A stretch of 35,559 bases of DNA from Dorea sp. AM10-31 (GTDB lineage Bacteria > Bacillota > Clostridia > Lachnospirales > Lachnospiraceae): positions 1-35,559 of the forward strand of contig NZ_QTUV01000013.1 in NCBI RefSeq assembly GCF_003435815.1. The letters are read 5' to 3'. Below are positions 21,356-28,538 of the stretch, piece by piece (within the stretch, counting starts at the first letter, position 1; the number at the start of each line of letters is the position of its first letter). A model generated the notes under the pieces. The model was not told the DNA's origin and ran no database searches. It worked only from the letters and a program-made list of their open reading frames with translations. The translations under genes were made by a program, and so were the position numbers.

Positions 21356-22330
21356 CTAAATTGTCGTTTCATCTTCGTAGGAAAGTATTACAGCTAATTG
21401 CTCAATGAAAGCATCAGGTCTTTCTAATTGAGGAAGATGTTTGGTATCTTCTATTTTCATAATCTCGATAGATGGAAGAATACTTTCATATTTGCACGCA
21501 ATATCAGCATTTCGGGAATCTTCATCTCCAGATATAATGAAAATACTATTTGTTAACGATTTCATACAATGATAGACATTAACAGTTGTATAATGGCCAA
21601 GCAGACTGGATAGCAAATATTTGGATGAAGAGTGGTCCAGATGAGCTGTTTCGTAGTAGTTGTTAATATATTCCTCTTTTAATTTGTAATGATCATAGAA
21701 ATATTCGTTCTTGAATTTATCTGTAATAAGTCTCCTTTTTACTAATATGTTATAGAAATAAGTGCCGAATACAGGCATATTTAGAAACCATGTCAGAGAT
21801 TTACTTCTCTTTGATGGCATCTTATTTAATTTATTCACATCTTCAGGATTTACAAGTATAATGCGATTTATAAGATTTTTGTTGTTCTGTACGGCTGCAA
21901 TTACGAATGATCCAGAAATACCGGTTGCTATGACATCACAAGGTGAATCAATAACTTGATTAATGAAGTCTGTGATTAATTGCACATATAAATAATTAGT
22001 ATAAGTGATGGATGGTTTCTCGGATCTTCCGCATCCAAGCAGATCAATTGTATAAACAAGATGGCTTTTTGCCAGTTTATCAATGATTCTGTGCCATTCA
22101 TAAGATGAACTTCCGACAGAAAAATCATGAATCAGAAGAACAGGCTCACCTTCGCCATATTTCTCATAATATATATTTCCAAATTTCCAATCAAAGTAAG
22201 AACCGGCTGTGTTTTGCTCGTGATTTTCAGAAGTCGCGGAAATATCAATTATTTTATTAGCCAAATGTATAGTAAATGTTGTCAATGCAGATAATGCAGA
22301 TATAGTAATAGCTTTCTTTTTCCAACTCAT
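21356..22330 (-). CDS. Alpha/beta-hydrolase, membrane-anchored
   Basis: A 324-aa alpha/beta-hydrolase. A hydrophobic N-terminal segment (residues 8-26, ITISALSALTTFTIHLA) suggests a membrane anchor. The oxyanion-hole region is LLIHDFSVGSSSYEW. The nucleophile elbow is GISGS (137-141; Ser139), with Ser instead of the usual last Gly. A likely acid lies in IISGDEDSR and the His in EDTKHLPQLERPD. Fold and triad are well supported; the substrate is not. It is the only minus-strand gene right of the origin and is opposed to replication. Its promoter adjoins a parS site. AAAGGAGT precedes the start. Confidence 0.85.
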   Translation of the reverse strand: MSWKKKAITISALSALTTFTIHLANKIIDISATSENHEQNTAGSYFDWKFGNIYYEKYGEGEPVLLIHDFSVGSSSYEWHRIIDKLAKSHLVYTIDLLGCGRSEKPSITYTNYLYVQLITDFINQVIDSPCDVIATGISGSFVIAAVQNNKNLINRIILVNPEDVNKLNKMPSKRSKSLTWFLNMPVFGTYFYNILVKRRLITDKFKNEYFYDHYKLKEEYINNYYETAHLDHSSSKYLLSSLLGHYTTVNVYHCMKSLTNSIFIISGDEDSRNADIACKYESILPSIEIMKIEDTKHLPQLERPDAFIEQLAVILSYEDETTI

Positions 22331-22421
22331 GAGTATTACTCCTTTTGCTTATATATTGTCACATCAAATGTTGATCTTCTGATTAATGGAATCAGTGAAA
22401 ACGTTTGATACTACAATATAA

Positions 22422-22450
22422 ATAATACCACATGCTAAAATTAAAGTAAA
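22422..22450 (-). promoter_or_regulatory. Promoter of the alpha/beta-hydrolase gene
   Basis: On the minus strand there is a -35 box TTTACT (22445-22450), a 17-bp spacer and an extended -10 of TGG plus TATTAT (22422-22427). The parS site at 22451-22466 starts directly at its upstream edge. Confidence 0.6.
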
Positions 22451-22466
22451 TGTTTCACGTGAAACA
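22451..22466. promoter_or_regulatory. parS: parS site 1
   Basis: Perfect 16-bp palindrome TGTTTCACGTGAAACA, the consensus ParB/Spo0J loading site. It abuts the -35 box of the hydrolase promoter. Confidence 0.95.
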
Positions 22467-22656
22467 TAGTGATACAGATGCTTTTGGAAAAATATCGTAA
22501 TATATAAATGAATAGTTGTTGTGAAACATTTGTTGCAAGAATTTAAAGAATGAAAGAAAACATTATTTCATAAATATTGCTGCAAGAATAATATAACGTT
22601 GACAGTTAGAAAATTATTTTTGTTAGTCATAAATTATTCTAATATTATAAGTAATA

Positions 22657-22672
22657 TGTTTCACGTGAAACA
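22657..22672. promoter_or_regulatory. parS: parS site 2
   Basis: Perfect 16-bp palindrome TGTTTCACGTGAAACA, in the middle of the spacer. Confidence 0.95.
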
Positions 22673-23029
22673 TATATAATATGGGACGATGAATTTTATA
22701 ATTTGAAGAAAGAATATGTAATTGTAAATTATATGTAATTATAAATAAATCATCATAAAATCAGGGCGTTAATTTTCTTTACTTGCTTATAAATAAATTG
22801 ATATGTTTAAAATAATTACAACAGTATAAGACAAAATTAAGATAATATTAAAGATAAGAATAAAATTTAATGATATAATATGATACCGGAATCAAAAGTT
22901 GCCTTGTAAATTGTTCTATGCTTTGTGCCGCCAAAAAGATCAGTCTTAAACGTTATATTCTAAAGACAGTCTAATTATTATAGTAAACAGGTAATATTCA
23001 TTAAGATTATAAATAGACAAAAATATAAA

Positions 23030-23045
23030 TGTTTCACGTGAAACA
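23030..23045. promoter_or_regulatory. parS: parS site 3
   Basis: Perfect 16-bp palindrome TGTTTCACGTGAAACA, 38 bp (start to start) before site 4. The flanking AAA and TTT extend its symmetry. Confidence 0.95.
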
Positions 23046-23067
23046 TTTATAAAAAAGTGAAAAATTA

Positions 23068-23083
23068 TGTTTCACGTGAAACA
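23068..23083. promoter_or_regulatory. parS: parS site 4
   Basis: Perfect 16-bp palindrome TGTTTCACGTGAAACA, 27 bp upstream of the parA -10 box, about where a -35 region or an activator/repressor site would lie. Confidence 0.95.
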
Positions 23084-23107
23084 TTTATAGAAAAGTAAAA
23101 TAAAAAA

Positions 23108-23116
23108 TGCTATACT
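23108..23116 (+). promoter_or_regulatory. parA: Extended -10 promoter of parA
   Basis: TGC followed by TATACT (23111-23116) forms an extended -10. There is no good -35 box 17 bp upstream (TAGAAA). The parS site at 23068-23083 is close enough for ParB to influence it. Confidence 0.5.
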
Positions 23117-23147
23117 AGAAGAAGCTCAAAATAGAAAGGTGATAAAA

Positions 23148-23909
23148 ATGGGAAGAGTTATAGCTATTGCCAACCAAAAAGGTGGAGTGGGAAAAACAAC
23201 TACAGCTATCAACTTATCGGCATGCCTTGCGGAAAAAGGACAGAAAGTTCTGGCAGTGGATATGGATCCGCAGGGAAATATGACAAGTGGATTGGGTGTT
23301 GATAAAAATAATGTTGAAAACACAGTGTATGATTTGATTATAGGAGAATCATCAATTAATGAAGTAATTGTGAGGGATGTTCTGGAAAATCTGGATATAA
23401 TACCAACAAGTATTGATCTGTCCGGAGCGGAAATTGAGCTTCTTGATGTAGATGAAAAAGAGTATATTATAAGAAATGCGATTGCAAATATTAAAGAAGA
23501 CTATGATTATATAGTAATTGACTGTCCACCATCTTTGAGTATGCTGACAATTAATGCAATGACTACAGCAGATTCTGTATTAGTTCCTATTCAGTGTGAA
23601 TATTACGCGCTGGAAGGGTTAAGCCAGCTGATTCATACAGTCGAGTTGGTTCGTGATCGTCTGAACCCGCAACTGACAATAGAAGGTGTTGTGTTTACAA
23701 TGTATGATGCAAGAACTAATCTTTCGTTGCAAGTCGTTGAAAATGTAAAAGATAATTTAGATCAGACAATATATAAAACAATTATTCCTCGCAATATTCG
23801 ATTGGCAGAAGCACCGAGTTATGGTATGCCGATTAACAAATATGATCCAAAATCTGCAGGTGCAGACAGTTATATGCGCCTGGCGGATGAGGTGATGGAA
23901 AAAGAATAA
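23148..23909 (+). CDS. parA: Chromosome partitioning ATPase ParA/Soj
   Basis: A 253-aa ParA-type ATPase acting with ParB on parS in origin segregation; in B. subtilis Soj also controls DnaA. The deviant Walker A is KGGVGKTTT (residues 10-18), followed by [13 protein letters not shown] and Walker B-region [14 protein letters not shown]. There is no N-terminal HTH, so it is the short chromosomal type. The start at 23148 follows AAAGGTG at normal distance; an in-frame GTG at 23139 lies within that ribosome-binding site. parB starts 31 bp after its stop codon. Confidence 0.95.
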   Translation: MGRVIAIANQKGGVGKTTTAINLSACLAEKGQKVLAVDMDPQGNMTSGLGVDKNNVENTVYDLIIGESSINEVIVRDVLENLDIIPTSIDLSGAEIELLDVDEKEYIIRNAIANIKEDYDYIVIDCPPSLSMLTINAMTTADSVLVPIQCEYYALEGLSQLIHTVELVRDRLNPQLTIEGVVFTMYDARTNLSLQVVENVKDNLDQTIYKTIIPRNIRLAEAPSYGMPINKYDPKSAGADSYMRLADEVMEKE

Positions 23910-23940
23910 TACGGAAAATAGTGCAGGAGGCGAATGAGAG

Positions 23941-24855
23941 ATGGCGGTTAAGAAAAAAGGTCTTGGAAAAGGTCTTGATAGTTTGATACCGGATAATAAA
24001 CCGGCTAAGAAAAATACAGAGACAGTACAAAAAGCTGAAGAGAAAAAAGAAGAAATGAAAGACGGCGTTCAGATGATGAAAATCAGCATGATCGAACCAA
24101 ACCGAGAGCAGCCGAGAAAGAAGTTCGAGGAAGATGCATTACTTGAGCTTGCTGATTCTATCAAACTTCATGGGGTTTTGCAGCCGTTGCTTGTCAGGAA
24201 AATTAAAGATTATTATGAGATTATTGCAGGCGAAAGAAGATGGCGTGCAGCAAAGTTGGCCGGTATCAAAGAGGTACCTGTAATAGTAAAAGAATACAGT
24301 GAACAGGAAATTGTGGAAATTCGTTTGATTGAAAATATTCAGAGAGAAAATCTGAACCCAATCGAAGAAGCTATGGCATTTAAAAAACTTCTTGAAGAAT
24401 TTCAATTGAAACAGGATGAAGTCGCAGATCGAGTTTCAAAAAGTCGTACCGCTGTAACAAACTCTATGCGCTTGTTGAAACTGGATGATAAAGTACAGCA
24501 GATGATTATTGATGAGATGATTTCTACAGGACATGCAAGAGCGCTGCTGGCAATTGACGATAAGAAATTACAGTATGAGCTTGCAAATCGTATTTTCGAT
24601 GAAAAATTAAGTGTACGTGAAACAGAAAAGCTGGTTAAGGAGATTAAGAATCCGAAAAAACCAAAAGAAAAGAAAGCAGTAGAGAATGAATTTGTTTATA
24701 AAGATCTGGAAAACCGTATGAAAGAAGTTATGGGAACGAAGGTCAGTATTGCATCAAAAAGCAATGGAAAAGGTAAAATAGAAATAGAGTATTATTCAGA
24801 AAAAGAACTAGAACGTATGTTCGATATGATTATGACAATAGGAAAGGAAGAATAA
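23941..24855 (+). CDS. parB: Chromosome partitioning protein ParB/Spo0J
   Basis: A 304-aa ParB CTPase clamp that loads at parS and spreads, recruiting SMC. It opens with the family signature KKGLGKGLDSLIPDN. The CTP-binding arginine-rich box is GERRWRAAK (from residue 97), followed by NIQRENLNPIEEA. The HTH region VADRVSKSRTAVTNSMRLLK binds parS. Lys-rich linker and C-terminal dimerisation region follow. AGGAGG precedes the start. Confidence 0.96.
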   Translation: MAVKKKGLGKGLDSLIPDNKPAKKNTETVQKAEEKKEEMKDGVQMMKISMIEPNREQPRKKFEEDALLELADSIKLHGVLQPLLVRKIKDYYEIIAGERRWRAAKLAGIKEVPVIVKEYSEQEIVEIRLIENIQRENLNPIEEAMAFKKLLEEFQLKQDEVADRVSKSRTAVTNSMRLLKLDDKVQQMIIDEMISTGHARALLAIDDKKLQYELANRIFDEKLSVRETEKLVKEIKNPKKPKEKKAVENEFVYKDLENRMKEVMGTKVSIASKSNGKGKIEIEYYSEKELERMFDMIMTIGKEE

Positions 24856-24861
24856 GAACTT

Positions 24862-25389
24862 ATGGAAAGCAAAATCTTAAGTACAATAGGGATTGATCCG
24901 GGAATCATTATTATCTTAATGTTGATTTTGATTATTGTGTTGTTTATCCTTACTGTAAATGTTACAATGAATTACAATAGGCTAAAAAGCAGCTATCAGA
25001 CGTTTATGAAAGGAAAAGACGGTAAAACTCTTGAAGAGAGCATGAAAGAACGCTATACAGATCTTGAATCCGTAGTAAAAGTTGTAAAACAGAACCGTCT
25101 TGACATTCGTGAACTGAACCGGAAGATGGATAGAAATTATCAGAAGATCGGTGTTGTGAAATACGATGCATTTAACGAAATGGGAGGTAAACTTAGTTTC
25201 GTACTTGCACTGTTGGATAATCGTAATAATGGATTTATCCTGAATGCAATGCATAGTAGAGAAGGCTGTTACACTTATGTAAAAGAAATTGTTAAAGGTG
25301 AGAGCTTTGTTGAACTTGCTGAGGAAGAGGCAGAAGCACTGGATAAAGCGATTTTCCAGGAATATACACCGGAAACTGTAGAAAAATAG
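24862..25389 (+). CDS. DUF4446 family membrane protein
   Basis: A 175-aa protein with one N-terminal membrane segment (residues 13-34, IIILMLILIIVLFILTVNV) and a cytoplasmic part containing a coiled-coil-like stretch (ESMKERYTDLESVVKVVKQN) and GVVKYDAFNEMGGKLSFVLA. The latter block identifies DUF4446, which is regularly found just after parB in Clostridia and Bacilli (recalled). Function is unknown; a link to chromosome segregation is only guilt by association. Its start lies 6 bp after parB. Confidence 0.88.
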   Translation: MESKILSTIGIDPGIIIILMLILIIVLFILTVNVTMNYNRLKSSYQTFMKGKDGKTLEESMKERYTDLESVVKVVKQNRLDIRELNRKMDRNYQKIGVVKYDAFNEMGGKLSFVLALLDNRNNGFILNAMHSREGCYTYVKEIVKGESFVELAEEEAEALDKAIFQEYTPETVEK

Positions 25390-25479
25390 CAGTAAAATGT
25401 AAAACTACTATATAAGGTAATTATAAAACTAAAGGATAATAATAAACCTATATTAATTACAAAATGAGGAGGATACAAT

Positions 25480-26766
25480 ATGTTAGACATTAAATTTTTA
25501 AGAATGAACCCAGATGTGGTGAAGCAGAATATTAAGAATAAATTCCAGGATGAAAAACTTCCATTAGTGGACAAAGTAATCGAGCTGGATCAGAAAAACA
25601 GAGATATCAAACAGGAAGTAGAAGCTCTTCGTGCAGAGAGAAATAAAATTTCCAAAGAAATCGGTGCATGTATGGCACATGGTAAGAAAGAAGAAGCAGA
25701 AGAACTGAAGAAAAAAGTACAGGCAAATGCAGATCGTGTAGAAAGCCTGTCAGCTGAAGAAAAAGATGTAGAAGCTGAAATTAAGAAGATCATGATGGTC
25801 ATCCCGAACATCATTGATCCGTCTGTTCCGATTGGAAAAGATGACAGCGAGAATGTAGAGATTGAGAAATTTGGTGAGCCGGTTGTTCCAGATTACGAAA
25901 TCCCGTATCACACAGATATTATGGAAAGTTTTGATGGTATTGATCTTGAGGCAGCAGGAAAAGTAGCAGGAAACGGTTTCTACTACCTGATGGGAGATAT
26001 TGCAAGACTTCATTCCGCAGTAATATCCTATGCACGTGATTTCATGATCGACCGTGGATTTACTTACTGTATCCCGCCGTTTATGATCAGAAGTAACGTT
26101 GTAACAGGTGTTATGAGTTTTGCAGAGATGGATTCCATGATGTATAAGATCGAAGGAGAGGATCTTTACCTGATCGGAACAAGTGAACACTCTATGATCG
26201 GTAAATTTATTGATACAATGACTAAAGAAGAAGAACTGCCAAAGACACTGACAAGTTACTCTCCATGCTTCCGTAAAGAAAAAGGTGCACATGGTATCGA
26301 AGAAAGAGGTGTATATCGTATTCACCAGTTTGAAAAGCAGGAAATGATTGTTGTATGTAAACCGGAAGAAAGCAAACAGTGGTATGATAAGTTATGGAAA
26401 AATACAGTAGATCTGTTCCGCTCTATGGACATCCCGGTACGTACACTGGAATGTTGCTCTGGTGACCTTGCAGACCTGAAAGTAAAATCATGTGATGTTG
26501 AAGCATGGTCTCCAAGACAGAAAAAATATTTTGAAGTAGGTAGTTGTTCAAACCTTGGAGATGCTCAGGCAAGAAGACTTGGTATCCGTGTTAAAGGAGC
26601 AGATGGAAGCAAATATTTCGCTCATACATTAAATAATACAGTTGTTGCTCCACCGAGAATGTTAATCGCGTTCTTGGAGAACAATTTACAGGCTGACGGA
26701 TCTGTCAAGATTCCGGAAGTTCTCAGACCGTATATGGGTGGTAAGAGCGAGATCAGACCAAAATAA
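25480..26766 (+). CDS. serS: Seryl-tRNA synthetase
   Basis: A 428-aa class II aminoacyl-tRNA synthetase that charges tRNA-Ser. The N-terminal coiled-coil arm for the long variable arm spans roughly residues 27-105 (QKNRDIKQEVEALRAERNKI...). The catalytic core has LIGTSEHSMIGKF, then motif 2 around FRKEKGAHG and YRIHQFEKQEM, and motif 3 near HTLNNTVVAPPRMLIAFLEN. AGGAGG precedes the start. There is no T-box-sized leader (only 90 bp upstream), so T-box control is unlikely. Confidence 0.97.
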   Translation: MLDIKFLRMNPDVVKQNIKNKFQDEKLPLVDKVIELDQKNRDIKQEVEALRAERNKISKEIGACMAHGKKEEAEELKKKVQANADRVESLSAEEKDVEAEIKKIMMVIPNIIDPSVPIGKDDSENVEIEKFGEPVVPDYEIPYHTDIMESFDGIDLEAAGKVAGNGFYYLMGDIARLHSAVISYARDFMIDRGFTYCIPPFMIRSNVVTGVMSFAEMDSMMYKIEGEDLYLIGTSEHSMIGKFIDTMTKEEELPKTLTSYSPCFRKEKGAHGIEERGVYRIHQFEKQEMIVVCKPEESKQWYDKLWKNTVDLFRSMDIPVRTLECCSGDLADLKVKSCDVEAWSPRQKKYFEVGSCSNLGDAQARRLGIRVKGADGSKYFAHTLNNTVVAPPRMLIAFLENNLQADGSVKIPEVLRPYMGGKSEIRPK

Positions 26767-26787
26767 TACCGGAATAAATGTGTAAAT

Positions 26788-26796
26788 TGTGGATAA
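26788..26796 (-). other. Isolated DnaA box
   Basis: A perfect TTATCCACA on the minus strand in the serS-DUF3881 spacer. A second GTCCACA follows in the opposite orientation at 26801-26807. It is outside the main origin. Confidence 0.45.
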
Positions 26797-26843
26797 ATAA
26801 GTCCACAGCGAATGACTCCGGGGATAATTAATGAGGAAGTAAA

Positions 26844-27722
26844 ATGCATCAATATTTAACTGCAATTGGAATGGAAAGTGTAAAGTCAAAACAAGAACTG
26901 GATCGTTTATTGCAGGGGCTGGAGCAGGAGAATAATGAACGTGCTGTAATGTCTGTAACTGCAGATAAATATGACCGGTGCGAGTATAAAAAAGAATTTG
27001 CAAAAAATATTGGAATTGCAGCGGGCGGATTTCAGGACAGTAATGGAATATTTGAAAGAGAATATATATATCCTTATTTTTACGGAACCGGAATTACAAC
27101 ATATGCAGATGTAACGGTGGAAAGAACAAAGGATCAACAGTCCTACATCGGCATCTGTGAAGATGTGAAAATAGGTGTTACATTAATGTTCCGGATTCAG
27201 AATTATATGGAATATCTGAAAAAGAAATGGCATCCGCAGGAGCCGGGAGGTTATGACTCTATTACATTATCCGGGCTGTGCAATGAGGGAAAGATTCTCC
27301 TGCCGGTAATGAAGGACGAATCACAGAAACAGCAGCAGTCGGAAGATGTGCATAACCGGATGATGCTTGTCAGTGCTGCAAGAGCCGGAGATGCGGAAGC
27401 AATCGAGAATCTGGCGTTGGATGATATAGACATTTACACAAAAGTATCAAGAAGGCTGATTAAAGAAGATGTATTCAGTATTGTAGATACATACATCATG
27501 CCTTACAGTGTAGAGTGTGACCGGTATTCCATCCTGGGTGTGATAACAGGTGTGCGGATTGTGGAAAACATTTACACAAAAGAGGAACTTTATGTGATGA
27601 ATTTGGAAGTAAATGACCTAAAATTCGATGTCTGCGTGCCGGTTCATCGAGTATTTGGAGAGCCGAAAGCCGGACGCCGGTTCAAAGGAAAAATCTGGAT
27701 GCAAGGGCGGATTAATTTTTAG
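26844..27722 (+). CDS. DUF3881 family protein
   Basis: A 292-aa soluble protein whose start MHQYLTAIGMESVKS and blocks YIYPYFYGTG and GICEDVKIGVTLMF match DUF3881, a conserved family of unknown function largely restricted to Lachnospiraceae (recalled). No catalytic motif is evident. ATGAGGAAG precedes the start. It is the last gene of the conserved chromosomal block: tandem terminators follow and then mobile-element genes begin. Confidence 0.82.
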   Translation: MHQYLTAIGMESVKSKQELDRLLQGLEQENNERAVMSVTADKYDRCEYKKEFAKNIGIAAGGFQDSNGIFEREYIYPYFYGTGITTYADVTVERTKDQQSYIGICEDVKIGVTLMFRIQNYMEYLKKKWHPQEPGGYDSITLSGLCNEGKILLPVMKDESQKQQQSEDVHNRMMLVSAARAGDAEAIENLALDDIDIYTKVSRRLIKEDVFSIVDTYIMPYSVECDRYSILGVITGVRIVENIYTKEELYVMNLEVNDLKFDVCVPVHRVFGEPKAGRRFKGKIWMQGRINF

Positions 27723-27787
27723 GTGTTTGTGGGCAATTCTGCAGGTGATTTATTTGCAATAAGATCTGTTTTATAAGTTTTAAAATT

Positions 27788-27831
27788 AAATGCGACAAGA
27801 GGTTTTAAACCTCTTCCGCATTTATTTTTTT
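27788..27831 (+). terminator. Terminator T1 after DUF3881
   Basis: AAATGCG...AAGAGGTTT and AAACCTCTT...CGCATTT form a long stem with one internal mismatch, followed by TATTTTTTT. It ends the chromosomal DUF3881 transcript. Confidence 0.85.
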
Positions 27832-27843
27832 ACCTAAATTTAG

Positions 27844-27875
27844 TGTCGGAAGATAACCTCTTCTGACATTTTTTT
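27844..27875 (+). terminator. Terminator T2 abutting the HTH gene
   Basis: TGTCGGAAGA (27844-27853) pairs with TCTTCTGACA (27859-27868; one G-U pair) and is followed by seven T. The T-run ends 4-5 bp before the AAGGAG of the next gene, leaving no room for a promoter between them. Its left arm can also pair with the right arm of T1 (CTCTTCCG with CGGAAGA). Confidence 0.75.
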
Positions 27876-27894
27876 GTTTAAGGAGAAGTGAATT

Positions 27895-28098
27895 ATGCCA
27901 AGAAAATATACGAGATTAACGTACGATGACAGATTGAAAATTGCACAGTTATGTAAAGAGAGAGTATCAACAGAAGATATTGCAGAAATATTAAATGTAC
28001 ATAGAGGAACGCTATATCGAGAATTACAACGTGGCGGTGGTGGGAATGGCAGACGGGATCTATATGATCCGGACACAGCACAGAGAAATTTACGATAA
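27895..28098 (+). CDS. Small HTH protein, IS30-type HTH_38 fold, of a mobile element
   Basis: A 67-aa protein with a helix-turn-helix, DRLKIAQLCKERVSTEDIAE then ILNVHRGTLYRELQRG, resembling the N-terminal HTH of IS30-family transposases but without a catalytic domain. Such stand-alone proteins occur at the leading side of conjugative elements in Lachnospiraceae (recalled). It may be a regulator. AAGGAGAAG precedes the start, directly after terminator T2. It marks the start of accessory DNA. Confidence 0.75.
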   Translation: MPRKYTRLTYDDRLKIAQLCKERVSTEDIAEILNVHRGTLYRELQRGGGGNGRRDLYDPDTAQRNLR

Positions 28099-28142
28099 AA
28101 GCCTGCTTATAAAATAAATATGCAATGTCAGGAGGTGAGTTC

Positions 28143-28385
28143 ATGATAGCGAATACCGGATTAATAGGAATTACATTTTGGATACTTGCTTGTATAGGAA
28201 TAGAAAATAACAAATCAATACAACAAGTTCTTCCATACTTATTAATGGGAACATTAATTATTCTTGTTGGAATAGCAGTAGAAAAACTACAAAACTATAG
28301 AGATGAGCTGGAAGAGATAAGAAGACAAAAAAAGAGCACATCTGCCGCAAACAGATGCGCCCATGGCTTACGCCACACCAATTAA
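28143..28385 (+). CDS. Small single-pass membrane protein, mobile-element associated
   Basis: An 80-aa protein with two hydrophobic stretches (MIANTGLIGITFWILACIGI and the segment from VLPYLLMGTLIILVGIAV), then a charged helix KLQNYRDELEEIRRQKK. I start it at 28143 because CAGGAGGTGAG lies just upstream; a GTG/ATG at 28125 is within or before that site. No family recognised. The reading frame is well separated and the ribosome-binding site is strong, so I regard it as real. It overlaps the next tiny ORF by 23 bp. Confidence 0.6.
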   Translation: MIANTGLIGITFWILACIGIENNKSIQQVLPYLLMGTLIILVGIAVEKLQNYRDELEEIRRQKKSTSAANRCAHGLRHTN

Positions 28386-28476
28386 ATCCAAACCAATATT
28401 AACATGGGGTGAGGTGGTAAGTCAAGCAGATATGGAATATTGGTTAGTAGAATACAGACAGTTACGAGAGACTTAA
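28363..28476 (+). CDS. Tiny 37-aa ORF
   Basis: ATG at 28363 opens a 37-aa reading frame starting MAYATPIKSKPILTWGEVV and ending VEYRQLRET. Composition is protein-like (Trp, Tyr, mixed charge). It has no clear Shine-Dalgarno sequence and would depend on coupling to the overlapping upstream gene. No family recognised. A terminator follows its stop within 10 bp, which supports it as the last gene of a short transcript. Confidence 0.45.
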   Translation: MAYATPIKSKPILTWGEVVSQADMEYWLVEYRQLRET

Positions 28477-28480
28477 GATA

Positions 28481-28518
28481 AAAACTACTGATCAATATAG
28501 GAGATTAGTAGTTTTTTT
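28481..28518 (+). terminator. Terminator just before the surface-protein gene
   Basis: AAAACTACT (28481-28489) pairs with AGTAGTTTT (28507-28515), followed by a T-run to 28518. The ribosome-binding site of the 910-aa surface protein begins about 10 bp later. Confidence 0.75.
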
Positions 28519-28538
28519 ATTTAGAACAGGAGGAAGAG

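Larger units (their letters stand above)
22331..23147. other. AT-rich parS-bearing spacer
   Basis: About 800 bp without a credible gene between the hydrolase gene and parA. It holds four perfect parS sites, the promoter of the hydrolase gene at its left end and that of parA at its right end. A lone half-site GTGAAACA is at 22521-22528. It is probably the main origin-proximal ParB loading region. Confidence 0.8.

Noticed and set aside
22521..22528. parS half-site GTGAAACA
   Set aside because: Only one half matches; the other half of the 16-bp palindrome is absent.
25390..25479. Possible T-box riboswitch before serS
   Set aside because: Only 90 bp separate the genes and no T-box sequence or terminator hairpin is present.
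25750..26325. 191-aa open frame antisense to serS
   Set aside because: Lies wholly in serS with His/Cys/Phe-rich reverse-complement composition and no start signal.
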